Positions 6,658-12,644 of a stretch of 12,644 nucleotides of DNA are shown piece after piece (position 1 is the first letter of the stretch; each line of letters opens with the position of its first letter). The translations under genes and the position numbers were made by a program. The notes beneath the pieces were generated by a model. That model made no database searches. It was not told where the DNA came from and saw nothing but the letters and a program-made list of their open reading frames with translations. The stretch covers positions 1 through 12,644 of the forward strand of contig JANYJT010000255.1 of assembly GCA_025358395.1 (NCBI GenBank), written 5' to 3'. Origin of the DNA: Bacteroidia bacterium. Its GTDB lineage: Bacteria; Bacteroidota; Bacteroidia; Bacteroidales; Prolixibacteraceae.

Positions 6658-6912
6658 CTATTCATGCTTCTTAAAGTTCGATTTCCAATTTTTCGGATTG
6701 AGGTACGACTTGTATTTGTCCAGCAGTTCCTTGCCTAATAAGATGCTTCCTGACCAAAAAGTAATCTCGCCAAATACAAAAAGCACAGTAGAAATAGTGA
6801 TTTTAACACCTTTTGCCATATTTAGAAATGGAACGACCGGAATGAGCAAAAAGAGGATAACTGAAACTAAGATCAGAATGGCTCCAATTTTGAATTTGAT
6901 CGTCTTTTTCAT
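6658..6912 (-). CDS. Small two-helix inner-membrane protein, function unknown
   Basis: 84 residues with a lysine-rich start, two hydrophobic segments (about 9-30 and 39-60) and a basic tail containing KELLDKYKSYLNPKNW (61-76). The charge pattern (K-rich N-terminus, basic C-terminal tail) suggests both ends face the cytoplasm in a hairpin topology. The gene begins 10 bp after the M28 peptidase stop, so it is probably co-transcribed with the peptidase and the efflux genes. I do not recognise a characterised family. A helper or modulator of a membrane complex is possible, but nothing in the sequence proves it. It is unlikely to be a shadow frame: the opposite-strand frame over the same stretch has no signal or motif, while this one has a clear membrane pattern. 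Confidence 0.8.
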   Translation of the reverse strand: MKKTIKFKIGAILILVSVILFLLIPVVPFLNMAKGVKITISTVLFVFGEITFWSGSILLGKELLDKYKSYLNPKNWKSNFKKHE

Positions 6913-6922
6913 CCGAAAATTT

Positions 6923-8404
6923 TCACTTCACAACATACTTAACGTCATTGGCCAAATTCAACACGCCCAGGTAAAGGAGTTTTGCCGCATCTTCCATGAT
7001 TTCGGGAGTTAATGCATCCGTATTGTCGCGCGGATCATGGTAATAAACAGGTTTAACAGTACCTGATGTATAAAGGTGAAGGACTTTATATCCTGCCTTT
7101 TCAAAAATGGCCCCATCGGTGCGCGGTCGGCTGTAACTGACTCTTTTCTCTGATGCATCGAAGTCTCTGTGAAGATATTTTTCGTTGGCGGCAGAAAAAT
7201 GTTTCAGAATGTCCGGAAATGATTTTCCATTGGCCAAATATAATCCTGTGCCATTGCCAACCATATCCAGGTTGATCATACAAACCACCTTATCTTTAGG
7301 CCAAACGGATGAATCGACATATTGCTTACTTCCATAAAGTCCGCACTCCTCGCCGCCAAAAAAGACAAATATCACAGTGCGTGCAGGTTTGACGGCGGAT
7401 GTTGCCAAAGCCCTTGCCGCAGCCAGGATATCCACGGAACCTGATGCATTGTCGAGTGCACCGGGAAAGAGGCACCCCGGACTTCCAACCGCATCAAGGT
7501 GAGCTCCCAGTACAATTGCTTCATCTCTCAATTTCGGATCTGACCCTTCAACAATTCCAACCACATTGCAGGACCGGCTATCCGGATAGTATTTGGTTGA
7601 TGCCGTAATTTGAATTTTTTTACTGAGCGCAAAGGAGTTGGGAAGCATGGTTTTGATGATGGCGGTATGAGTTTCTGCATATTTCCGACCGGTCCCTGCA
7701 AAAAGCTCTTCTGCAACCGGTTCGCTTATGTGAGCGTAAACAAAACCTTTGAGAAATGAAGTATTTGGATTGGCAATTTTGCTCACATACAACAGTCCTT
7801 TGGCACCTAACTCAAGCGCATGCTGAAATTTGTAGCGATGGTAACTATAACGCTCCCATTTGGATTGAAGGGAATCATTCACACCATACGGAACGCCGGT
7901 TTCCATCAGGAGAATTTTCCCTTTTACGTCCAGATTGCGGTAATCATCATAGCCCAATTCGGGTGCGGTAATCCCAAAACCAACATATACAATCTCCCCG
8001 GTGATGCTTCCTGATGCAGAGTTGGAACCGGGGTAAAAATCATCCGGAAAATGATAATCCTTGCGCTTGTTGTTTTTGCCGGCCATTAGAGTAACAGAAC
8101 CCGGGTTATTCACATCGCAGTATGCATTGGGAAAATACTGCAGGTACGAGCCGTCACCTAATCCGGGTTTCACTCCGGCTTGTTTTAGCTGATCCGCAAC
8201 CCATTGAGCTGCCTGCAAATAACCGGGTGAACCTGAAAGACGACCACCATATTTGGCAGAGGCCAACTCAGCAGCATCAATCAGTAAATCATTGCTAGAA
8301 ATGGAATGGAAGGTTTTAAGAATGGCTTTTTCCTGATCTTGAGAAAACGAATTAAATATTTGCAAACAGAGCAGCAGGGCCAGAAAACTAATTTTTAAAG
8401 GCAT
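6923..8404 (-). CDS. Exported M28-family zinc peptidase (aminopeptidase type) with a PA-like insert
   Basis: 493 residues from the ATG at 8404. A Sec signal peptide covers about 1-22 (MPLKISFLALLL to SFSQ). A PA-like insert lies at about 135-270 (GEIVYVGFGI and NLDVKGKILLMETG). The two-zinc catalytic domain follows: HLD at 302-304 (ligand H302), the bridging D318 in GALDNASG, the E352-E353 pair in FFGGEECGLYG (catalytic and zinc-ligand glutamates), D380 in INLDMVGNG, and H456 in YYHDPRDN. All family ligands are present, so the enzyme is probably active, removing N-terminal residues from peptides outside the cytoplasm. A frame extension to TTG 8446 would add 14 residues before the signal peptide and is rejected. 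It lies 44 bp behind the TolC-like gene and 10 bp before the small membrane protein. The link to efflux may be only operonic. Confidence 0.93.
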   Translation of the reverse strand: MPLKISFLALLLCLQIFNSFSQDQEKAILKTFHSISSNDLLIDAAELASAKYGGRLSGSPGYLQAAQWVADQLKQAGVKPGLGDGSYLQYFPNAYCDVNNPGSVTLMAGKNNKRKDYHFPDDFYPGSNSASGSITGEIVYVGFGITAPELGYDDYRNLDVKGKILLMETGVPYGVNDSLQSKWERYSYHRYKFQHALELGAKGLLYVSKIANPNTSFLKGFVYAHISEPVAEELFAGTGRKYAETHTAIIKTMLPNSFALSKKIQITASTKYYPDSRSCNVVGIVEGSDPKLRDEAIVLGAHLDAVGSPGCLFPGALDNASGSVDILAAARALATSAVKPARTVIFVFFGGEECGLYGSKQYVDSSVWPKDKVVCMINLDMVGNGTGLYLANGKSFPDILKHFSAANEKYLHRDFDASEKRVSYSRPRTDGAIFEKAGYKVLHLYTSGTVKPVYYHDPRDNTDALTPEIMEDAAKLLYLGVLNLANDVKYVVK

Positions 8405-8448
8405 GTGTCGGATGTTATATGGTTGAAACGATGAACAACTTTTCAAAG

Positions 8449-9768
8449 CTAATACAAATTAATTCCCAAAGTCGCCTTAAGTTTCCAAATAACTACTACT
8501 CTTTCCATTCTGGCTTTCAAGAACATCAGACTACTTTCAGCAACAGCATTCTCTGAATCCAGTAAATCAAGGTTTGTGAGGGTTCCTGACTTAAATTTAA
8601 GATCGGCAAGCTCCAACGCCTTTTTTGCCTGGGAAAGTTGCAAATCAAATAATTCTGATTTCGAAATAGCCGCTTTTAATGCGTTGGTACTTTCCATCAC
8701 TTCGTTGGTTATGGTACGCCTGATAAGATCAATTTCGTAATTATTTGAACGGATTGCAGATCCTGCCAATTGTGTATTCAGTTTGGTTCGTGAAGCATCA
8801 TAGATGGGAATAAGCAGATTAAGTCCGATTGCATAATTCGCCTTTGGCTGTTCAATTTTCGGAATGTAGCCGTTCTTCCATCCGCCGCTAGCAAATGCAC
8901 CCAGAACGGGGTTTTTATTTTGTTTAACCATTTCCTGGTAAGCCAGGGAAAGACCCATTTTTTTCAATGCGATTTTAAGTTCATTCCTATTGTTCAGGGC
9001 AATTGAAATTAAAGAATCCTGCGAAAATGGAATGACTTCCGTCAGTAGCTTATTTTTTACGCAATGAACAGTTTTGGCAGGATCTCCCAGGAGCATATTA
9101 AGGTAAGAATTTTGATAATTGAGAGCGGTAACAACGTCTGTTTTCTGACTTTCCACCGTTGAAATACGAACTTTGGTACTCAGGATTTCGAACTGTGTGG
9201 CCGAACCGGTTTCAGCCTTCTTTTCAACATTTTTAAGGTGCTCCTGAAGTGTTAATAGTTGATTGTCCTTGATGGCAATGGCTTCCTGAAAGTAGAGCAT
9301 GTTGTAATAACACCCTATTACGGCCATTGCCATCTTTTGTTTTACCTGATCAATGCCAAGCGCCGAAAGCTCCTTGTTTTTCTCCTCAAAGGCAATATTT
9401 TTCTTCGTTTTTCCAAAATCAGAAATGGTTTCATTGATATTCAATCCGGCATTGATTATATCAGTTGGGGCAAGGGAAAAGCTTCCAACATCGGGAATGG
9501 TCAGAGAAGGAACCGGACCAATATGCGAATAAGTGCCCGCAATCTGCGCATTGGGCAAGTATGCTGAACGTGCCAGTGAGATCTTCAGATCGGCAGCATT
9601 TAATGCTTCAGTGGCTTGCAATATGGTTGGATATGTTTCAATTACTCTGTTGATCAGGGGTTTCAGTTCAAGTGAATCAATCTGACTTTTTTGCCCGTGG
9701 CTTCTCCCTGAAAAAGAGAAAAAGAGTATAACAGCAATACAAAATGAGAGCAAGAGATTATGGTTCAT
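8449..9768 (-). CDS. TolC-like outer membrane efflux channel (OEP family)
   Basis: 439 residues with a signal peptide (about 1-25, ending S-H-G-Q). Two repeated OEP units follow (about 35-230 and 250-435), each of long helices and short beta segments. Typical signs are LARSAYLPNAQIAGTYSHIG (65-84), the amphipathic helices around 130-210, GLNLLIPIYDASR (315-327), and near the end LKFKSGTLTNLDLLDSE (390-406) with the turn GTLTNLDLL. It has no lipobox cysteine, so it is not a lipidated OprM type. It forms the trimeric outer-membrane and periplasmic tunnel for the MFS pump. The start lies 4 bp after the pump stop, consistent with translational coupling. The length is usual for the family. Confidence 0.94.
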   Translation of the reverse strand: MNHNLLLSFCIAVILFFSFSGRSHGQKSQIDSLELKPLINRVIETYPTILQATEALNAADLKISLARSAYLPNAQIAGTYSHIGPVPSLTIPDVGSFSLAPTDIINAGLNINETISDFGKTKKNIAFEEKNKELSALGIDQVKQKMAMAVIGCYYNMLYFQEAIAIKDNQLLTLQEHLKNVEKKAETGSATQFEILSTKVRISTVESQKTDVVTALNYQNSYLNMLLGDPAKTVHCVKNKLLTEVIPFSQDSLISIALNNRNELKIALKKMGLSLAYQEMVKQNKNPVLGAFASGGWKNGYIPKIEQPKANYAIGLNLLIPIYDASRTKLNTQLAGSAIRSNNYEIDLIRRTITNEVMESTNALKAAISKSELFDLQLSQAKKALELADLKFKSGTLTNLDLLDSENAVAESSLMFLKARMERVVVIWKLKATLGINLY

Positions 9769-9772
9769 TTGA

Positions 9773-11386
9773 TTAAATATTAGATTCTTTCTTTTTCCTT
9801 CTGACCCGCAGGAAAATCACCGGAATTCCGCCTACCAGTGTCACGAAGGACGCGATCAGAAAATCATCGTTAACACCTTGAATAAATGCTTGTTTAGTCA
9901 CATTCGCGGTAATAAGGTATTGTGACTGTCTTTTAGCCGTTTCCATCGAGCTGCCTGCATCATGAACGATGGATTCGCTGATGTTTTTTACCGCTGACTT
10001 ATATGCCGGAGAATTGGCTTGAAGCGCCCCTCCATACATTTGGGTATGGTAACTTACCCGGGTGGTTAAGAAAGTTGCCAGGATAGCCACACCAAAGCTT
10101 CCGCCCAGTTGCCTAACGACGTTACTGATTCCGGAGGCCTGAGCCATTTTTTCTCGGGGAACATCTATCAATGAGACCGCTGTCAGAGCCGAGAAAATAA
10201 TCCCCATACCCAAACCCCTGATATATAGTGGCATCATGATTGCCTGATGCTCTGTCAGAAAGGATAATTGCGCATTCAGATAAAAGCTAAATGACATCAG
10301 CAAGATGCCAATCATAATAGGGATCTTCGCATTGATCTTTCCGGATATAAAGCCGGAAACAGGCGCCACAATTCCCTGAAGAATTCCGACGGGAAGGAAT
10401 ACTGAACCTGATTGCAAGGCAGTATATCCCAAAGAATTTTGAAGATATAACGGAAGGAGGAAGGTGCTTCCAAACATACCAAGTCCAAACAAAAACATGA
10501 CCAGAGAACTAATCCCGAAATTATAATTTCCCAGAAGCCGTAAATCGATCAGAGGGTTTTCAACGATGAATTCCGTGGTAATGAATACGGCAAATGCGAC
10601 AATTGATATGGCAAAGCATGCAAGGATGTAAGGAGCTTTCCAACCTGATGAGTTGGTTACTGCATTTCCTTCGGTTAGCGCGAACAGCAAGATTGGCAGG
10701 AAAAGGCTGACGGAGATAAATCCGACAATATCGAACTTCCCTCCCCTCTTCTGCTTCATCTCTCTTTGAATCAAAACGGTAATCAACATTCCAAAAATTC
10801 CGACCGGTACATTGATGTCAAAAATGAGCTGCCAATTAAAATTATCAACAAGATAGCCGCCAATCATCGGACCGAATGAGACGGAGGCTGCAGCGGCGAC
10901 AGACCAGAAGCCAACTGCCAGGCCACGTTGTTTCGGAGGAAATTCACGAACCACGATGGCCATTCCCAATGGCTGGATAATACCTGCCCCCAATCCCTGA
11001 ATTACCCTGGAAAAAATCAGCACATTTTCGTTGTTTGAAATACCGCACATAAATGAACCGAGGGTAAAAACAAGCAAGCCGAGAAAATACATTCGCTTGT
11101 ATCCGAAATGATCAGCCAGCCAGGCAGCTGCAGGAAGCATGACTGCAAGAGCAAGCATGTAGGCGGTAAGCACCCATTCGATGGTATCCAGACCTACACC
11201 GAACGCAGACATCATCTTTGGAAGAGCTACATTGATGATGGTCGCATCAAGAACCGCCATAAAAGTACCAATCATGACGTTAGCCAATACAAACCATTTG
11301 TACAAATCATGATTTGGATGCCACTTTGAATCGCGGGTTCTGATTAACCGCCTGATCCTGTGGGATGGTGAAATTTTACGAATCAT
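9773..11386 (-). CDS. emrB: EmrB/QacA-type (DHA2) MFS drug efflux pump, 14 transmembrane helices
   Basis: 537 residues, the usual length for the 14-helix DHA2 group. Motif D1 is at 44-56 (AVLDATIINVALP), motif A at 89-98 (WLADHFGYKR), motif B around 127-141 (RVIQGLGAGIIQPLG) and the antiporter motif C around 167-178 (ASVSFGPMIGGY). A large periplasmic loop lies before the last helix (about 450-505), and a basic tail ends the protein. It exports hydrophobic drugs or toxic compounds by proton antiport, together with the adaptor and the TolC-like channel. The start overlaps the adaptor stop by 4 bp (ATGA). The N-terminal extension before helix 1 is basic (about 1-28), consistent with a cytoplasmic end. 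Substrates cannot be deduced. Confidence 0.95.
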   Translation of the reverse strand: MIRKISPSHRIRRLIRTRDSKWHPNHDLYKWFVLANVMIGTFMAVLDATIINVALPKMMSAFGVGLDTIEWVLTAYMLALAVMLPAAAWLADHFGYKRMYFLGLLVFTLGSFMCGISNNENVLIFSRVIQGLGAGIIQPLGMAIVVREFPPKQRGLAVGFWSVAAAASVSFGPMIGGYLVDNFNWQLIFDINVPVGIFGMLITVLIQREMKQKRGGKFDIVGFISVSLFLPILLFALTEGNAVTNSSGWKAPYILACFAISIVAFAVFITTEFIVENPLIDLRLLGNYNFGISSLVMFLFGLGMFGSTFLLPLYLQNSLGYTALQSGSVFLPVGILQGIVAPVSGFISGKINAKIPIMIGILLMSFSFYLNAQLSFLTEHQAIMMPLYIRGLGMGIIFSALTAVSLIDVPREKMAQASGISNVVRQLGGSFGVAILATFLTTRVSYHTQMYGGALQANSPAYKSAVKNISESIVHDAGSSMETAKRQSQYLITANVTKQAFIQGVNDDFLIASFVTLVGGIPVIFLRVRRKKKESNI

Positions 11387-12396
11387 TTGGATTTGAGAAT
11401 TTTCACCACAACCGACATTCCGGGAAGAATGCTGAGTTTTTTGATGTCCATCCCTCTTTCATCACTGTCGATCGAGATTTTTACCGGTACCCTTTGCGTA
11501 ACTTTGGTAAAATTTCCCGAAGCATTGTTGGCTGGAATCAGCGAGAAAAGGGAGGCGGTAGTGGCGCCTATTGAGAAAATTTTTCCTTGAAACCACCTGT
11601 CACCAAAGGCATCAATCGTAAATTTTGCCGTTTGATTCAGACTTATCGCGGAAAGTTTAGTTTCTTCGAGATAAACGATGACCCATCTAACCGACTGACC
11701 GGACAATGAAAAAATCGATTGCCCGGGCTGTACCACATCTCCGGCAAGGAGCCATCTTTTGGCGATAACTCCGTCGAAAGGAGCATACAATCTGGTGTTG
11801 GAAAGCTGGGTCTCTAAAACATTGATTTGCGCATTAACCAATCCGACCGCAGCATTGGAACTTTCAATTTGAGCTTTTGAGACCTGCAATTGAACCTTCG
11901 CGGCATCCAATTGAGCCTTAGCTGTCTCAAATGCCTTTTTCTGATGATCAAACGTTTCTTTGGTAATCACGTCGCCGGAAAGCTGAACTTTGGCTCTTTC
12001 AAAATCCTCTTTTGCCTTTTCATAAGAGACTTCGAAGACTTTGATATTTTCATTGTCGTAATTCAGTTTGGCTTTTACCTGTGATACCTGGGCATTTGCC
12101 TGCACAAGTGCGGCAAGTGCCTGATCTTTTTGAGAAATTAAATCAAGAGTGTCCAACTCAACCAATAACTCATTTTTCTTCACCGTGTCGCCTTCGATGG
12201 CATACAAATGCGCAATCCTTCCCGGCATCTTTGATCCAATCTGGACATTATCTGATTCTATATGAGCATCATCCGTTGAGATGTACATGGAGTAATCACG
12301 GTACCAGTACCATGTGGCAATGCCAATTAAAATAACAATTATAATCAGCGGAATGTAGATTTTTAAATGATTCCCGGAATTTTCGTTTTGAGCCAT
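11383..12396 (-). CDS. emrA: EmrA/HlyD-type periplasmic adaptor of the efflux pump
   Basis: 337 residues from ATG 12396. A short cytoplasmic start precedes one membrane helix (about 12-32). The first lipoyl half is at about 39-82 (ISTDDAHIESDNVQIGSKMPG). A long helical hairpin follows (about 87-198), rich in A, Q, K and E. The second lipoyl half is at 201-222 (TRLYAPFDGVIAKRWLLAGD), followed by the beta-barrel domain. LFSLIPANNASGNFTKVTQR (283-302) is close to the conserved EmrA segment. It bridges the inner-membrane pump and the TolC-like channel. A longer frame from TTG 12441 would add 15 residues before the family-typical start and would cover the promoter candidate, so I reject it. It is the first gene of the efflux operon. 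Confidence 0.94.
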   Translation of the reverse strand: MAQNENSGNHLKIYIPLIIIVILIGIATWYWYRDYSMYISTDDAHIESDNVQIGSKMPGRIAHLYAIEGDTVKKNELLVELDTLDLISQKDQALAALVQANAQVSQVKAKLNYDNENIKVFEVSYEKAKEDFERAKVQLSGDVITKETFDHQKKAFETAKAQLDAAKVQLQVSKAQIESSNAAVGLVNAQINVLETQLSNTRLYAPFDGVIAKRWLLAGDVVQPGQSIFSLSGQSVRWVIVYLEETKLSAISLNQTAKFTIDAFGDRWFQGKIFSIGATTASLFSLIPANNASGNFTKVTQRVPVKISIDSDERGMDIKKLSILPGMSVVVKILKSK

Positions 12397-12438
12397 GTTT
12401 TGTGTTTTATCAAAAAATGAAATAGTAGTTATCTGCTG

Positions 12439-12472
12439 CAAATTTAAACCATTTCCTTAACCCATTGATCAA
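12439..12472 (-). promoter_or_regulatory. Bacteroidota-type promoter candidate of the efflux operon
   Basis: On the minus strand TTG (12472-12470) is followed by a 23-bp spacer and TAAATTTG (12446-12439). This fits the TTG-N17-23-TAnnTTTG consensus reported for Flavobacterium-type sigma factor sites. The -7 box ends 42 bp before the adaptor ATG, giving a leader of roughly 35 bases. A second -7-like TATCTTTG lies at 12557-12550 but has no TTG at the right distance. Confidence 0.5.
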
Positions 12473-12484
12473 TACAGTATCAAT
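12464..12484. promoter_or_regulatory. Operator candidate overlapping the -33 element
   Basis: The perfect palindrome ATTGATCAAT (12464-12473) contains the -33 TTG. Its left half-site ATTGAT recurs inverted as ATCAAT at 12479-12484, with a small ATACAGTAT palindrome between them. Drug efflux operons of this kind are commonly held by TetR- or MarR-family dimers. No such regulator gene is complete in this window. Confidence 0.4.
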
Positions 12485-12575
12485 AAATTGAAAAGAAAAC
12501 TGATCGGATAGAGGAAGGATCTATTTTAAGAAAGTTTTCCAAAAAAAGACAAAGATAGTTTTTATAACATCTCAG

Positions 12576-12644
12576 CTATTTTACGATAACATTCAGGTCT
12601 GCGAGGGCATTGAGATTGTCTGTTTCAATGAAATTGGGATGTAA
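12576..12644 (-). CDS. Possible C-terminal end of an upstream gene, cut by the window edge
   Basis: A minus-strand frame is open from the window edge for 22 codons and ends at TAG (12578-12576). The visible residues are LHPNFIETDNLNALADLNVIVK, split here as LHPNFIETDN and LNALADLNVIVK. The other two minus frames stop sooner. The composition looks protein-like, but 22 codons is short and no family can be named. If real, the gene would end 179 bp before the adaptor ATG. A repressor of the efflux operon is one possibility, with no direct support. Confidence 0.4.
   Translation of the reverse strand, partial: LHPNFIETDNLNALADLNVIVK

Noticed and set aside
6647..7012. Plus-strand open frame of 121 codons opposite the small membrane protein and the end of the M28 gene
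   Set aside because: It spans two minus-strand genes with better evidence (membrane pattern, M28 family) and has no coherent domain.
9259..9567. Plus-strand open frame of 102 codons opposite the TolC-like gene
   Set aside because: It lies wholly within a well-supported gene on the other strand and has no recognisable motif or leader.
12550..12557. Second -7-like element TATCTTTG upstream of the adaptor gene
   Set aside because: No TTG lies 17-23 bp upstream of it, and it is about 150 bp from the start codon; kept only as a weak alternative.

Overview
The window looks like a piece of a Bacteroidota chromosome, probably of the Bacteroidales/Marinilabiliales kind. I infer this from the moderate, AT-leaning composition, the series of Sec-exported proteins (a secreted sugar phosphate isomerase-like protein, a PD40/TolB-like propeller with a DUF1349-like N-terminus, an M28 peptidase), the A/T-rich translation starts with few Shine-Dalgarno sites, and a TTG-N23-TAnnTTTG promoter candidate of the Bacteroidota type. 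No marker gene is present, so the order-level guess is soft. Every supported gene reads on the minus strand, so transcription runs from high to low coordinates.

Right part (12396 to 6658): a tripartite drug-efflux operon of EmrA-like adaptor, EmrB/QacA-like 14-TM MFS pump and TolC-like outer-membrane channel. The first two overlap by ATGA and the channel follows after 4 bp. An exported zinc M28 peptidase comes 44 bp later, then an 84-residue two-helix membrane protein 10 bp after that. Upstream of the adaptor is a Bacteroidota promoter candidate whose -33 TTG lies inside a palindrome, which suggests control by a dimeric repressor. The last 69 bases may hold the C-terminus of another minus-strand gene.

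Middle part (6441 to 3927): an exported PD40 beta-propeller protein and, 25 bp later, an exported TIM-barrel sugar phosphate isomerase/epimerase-like protein. They look like a two-gene unit, probably acting on carbohydrate in the periplasm; the substrate cannot be read from the sequence. A 216-bp gap with several small palindromes separates them from the efflux/peptidase group.

Left part (3845 to 1): a type I restriction-modification locus of the EcoR124/type IC kind, in the order hsdM, RhuM-family gene, hsdS. Both junctions are 4-bp ATGA overlaps. HsdM carries the N6-adenine methyltransferase motifs. HsdS has two target recognition domains, and its central spacer contains a tandem QAEL tetrapeptide encoded by a 12-bp DNA repeat, the counterpart of the TAEL repeat that sets half-site spacing in EcoR124I/II. 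No hsdR lies in the window; it would have to be beyond the left edge. Just after hsdS, in the same frame, an 18-bp tandem repeat encodes hexapeptides (LIDMIK, LTEVIK, LTEVI) inside a reading frame that opens with ATG and runs off the window; this may be the start of the next gene.

Several of the longest open frames here begin at TTG or GTG codons well before the likely start. For hsdM, the isomerase, the M28 peptidase and the EmrA-like gene I chose internal ATG starts, from signal peptides, family N-termini and overlap with neighbours. The most notable items are the RhuM-family gene translationally coupled inside the type I operon, the spacing repeat in HsdS, and the repeat-bearing frame behind hsdS.
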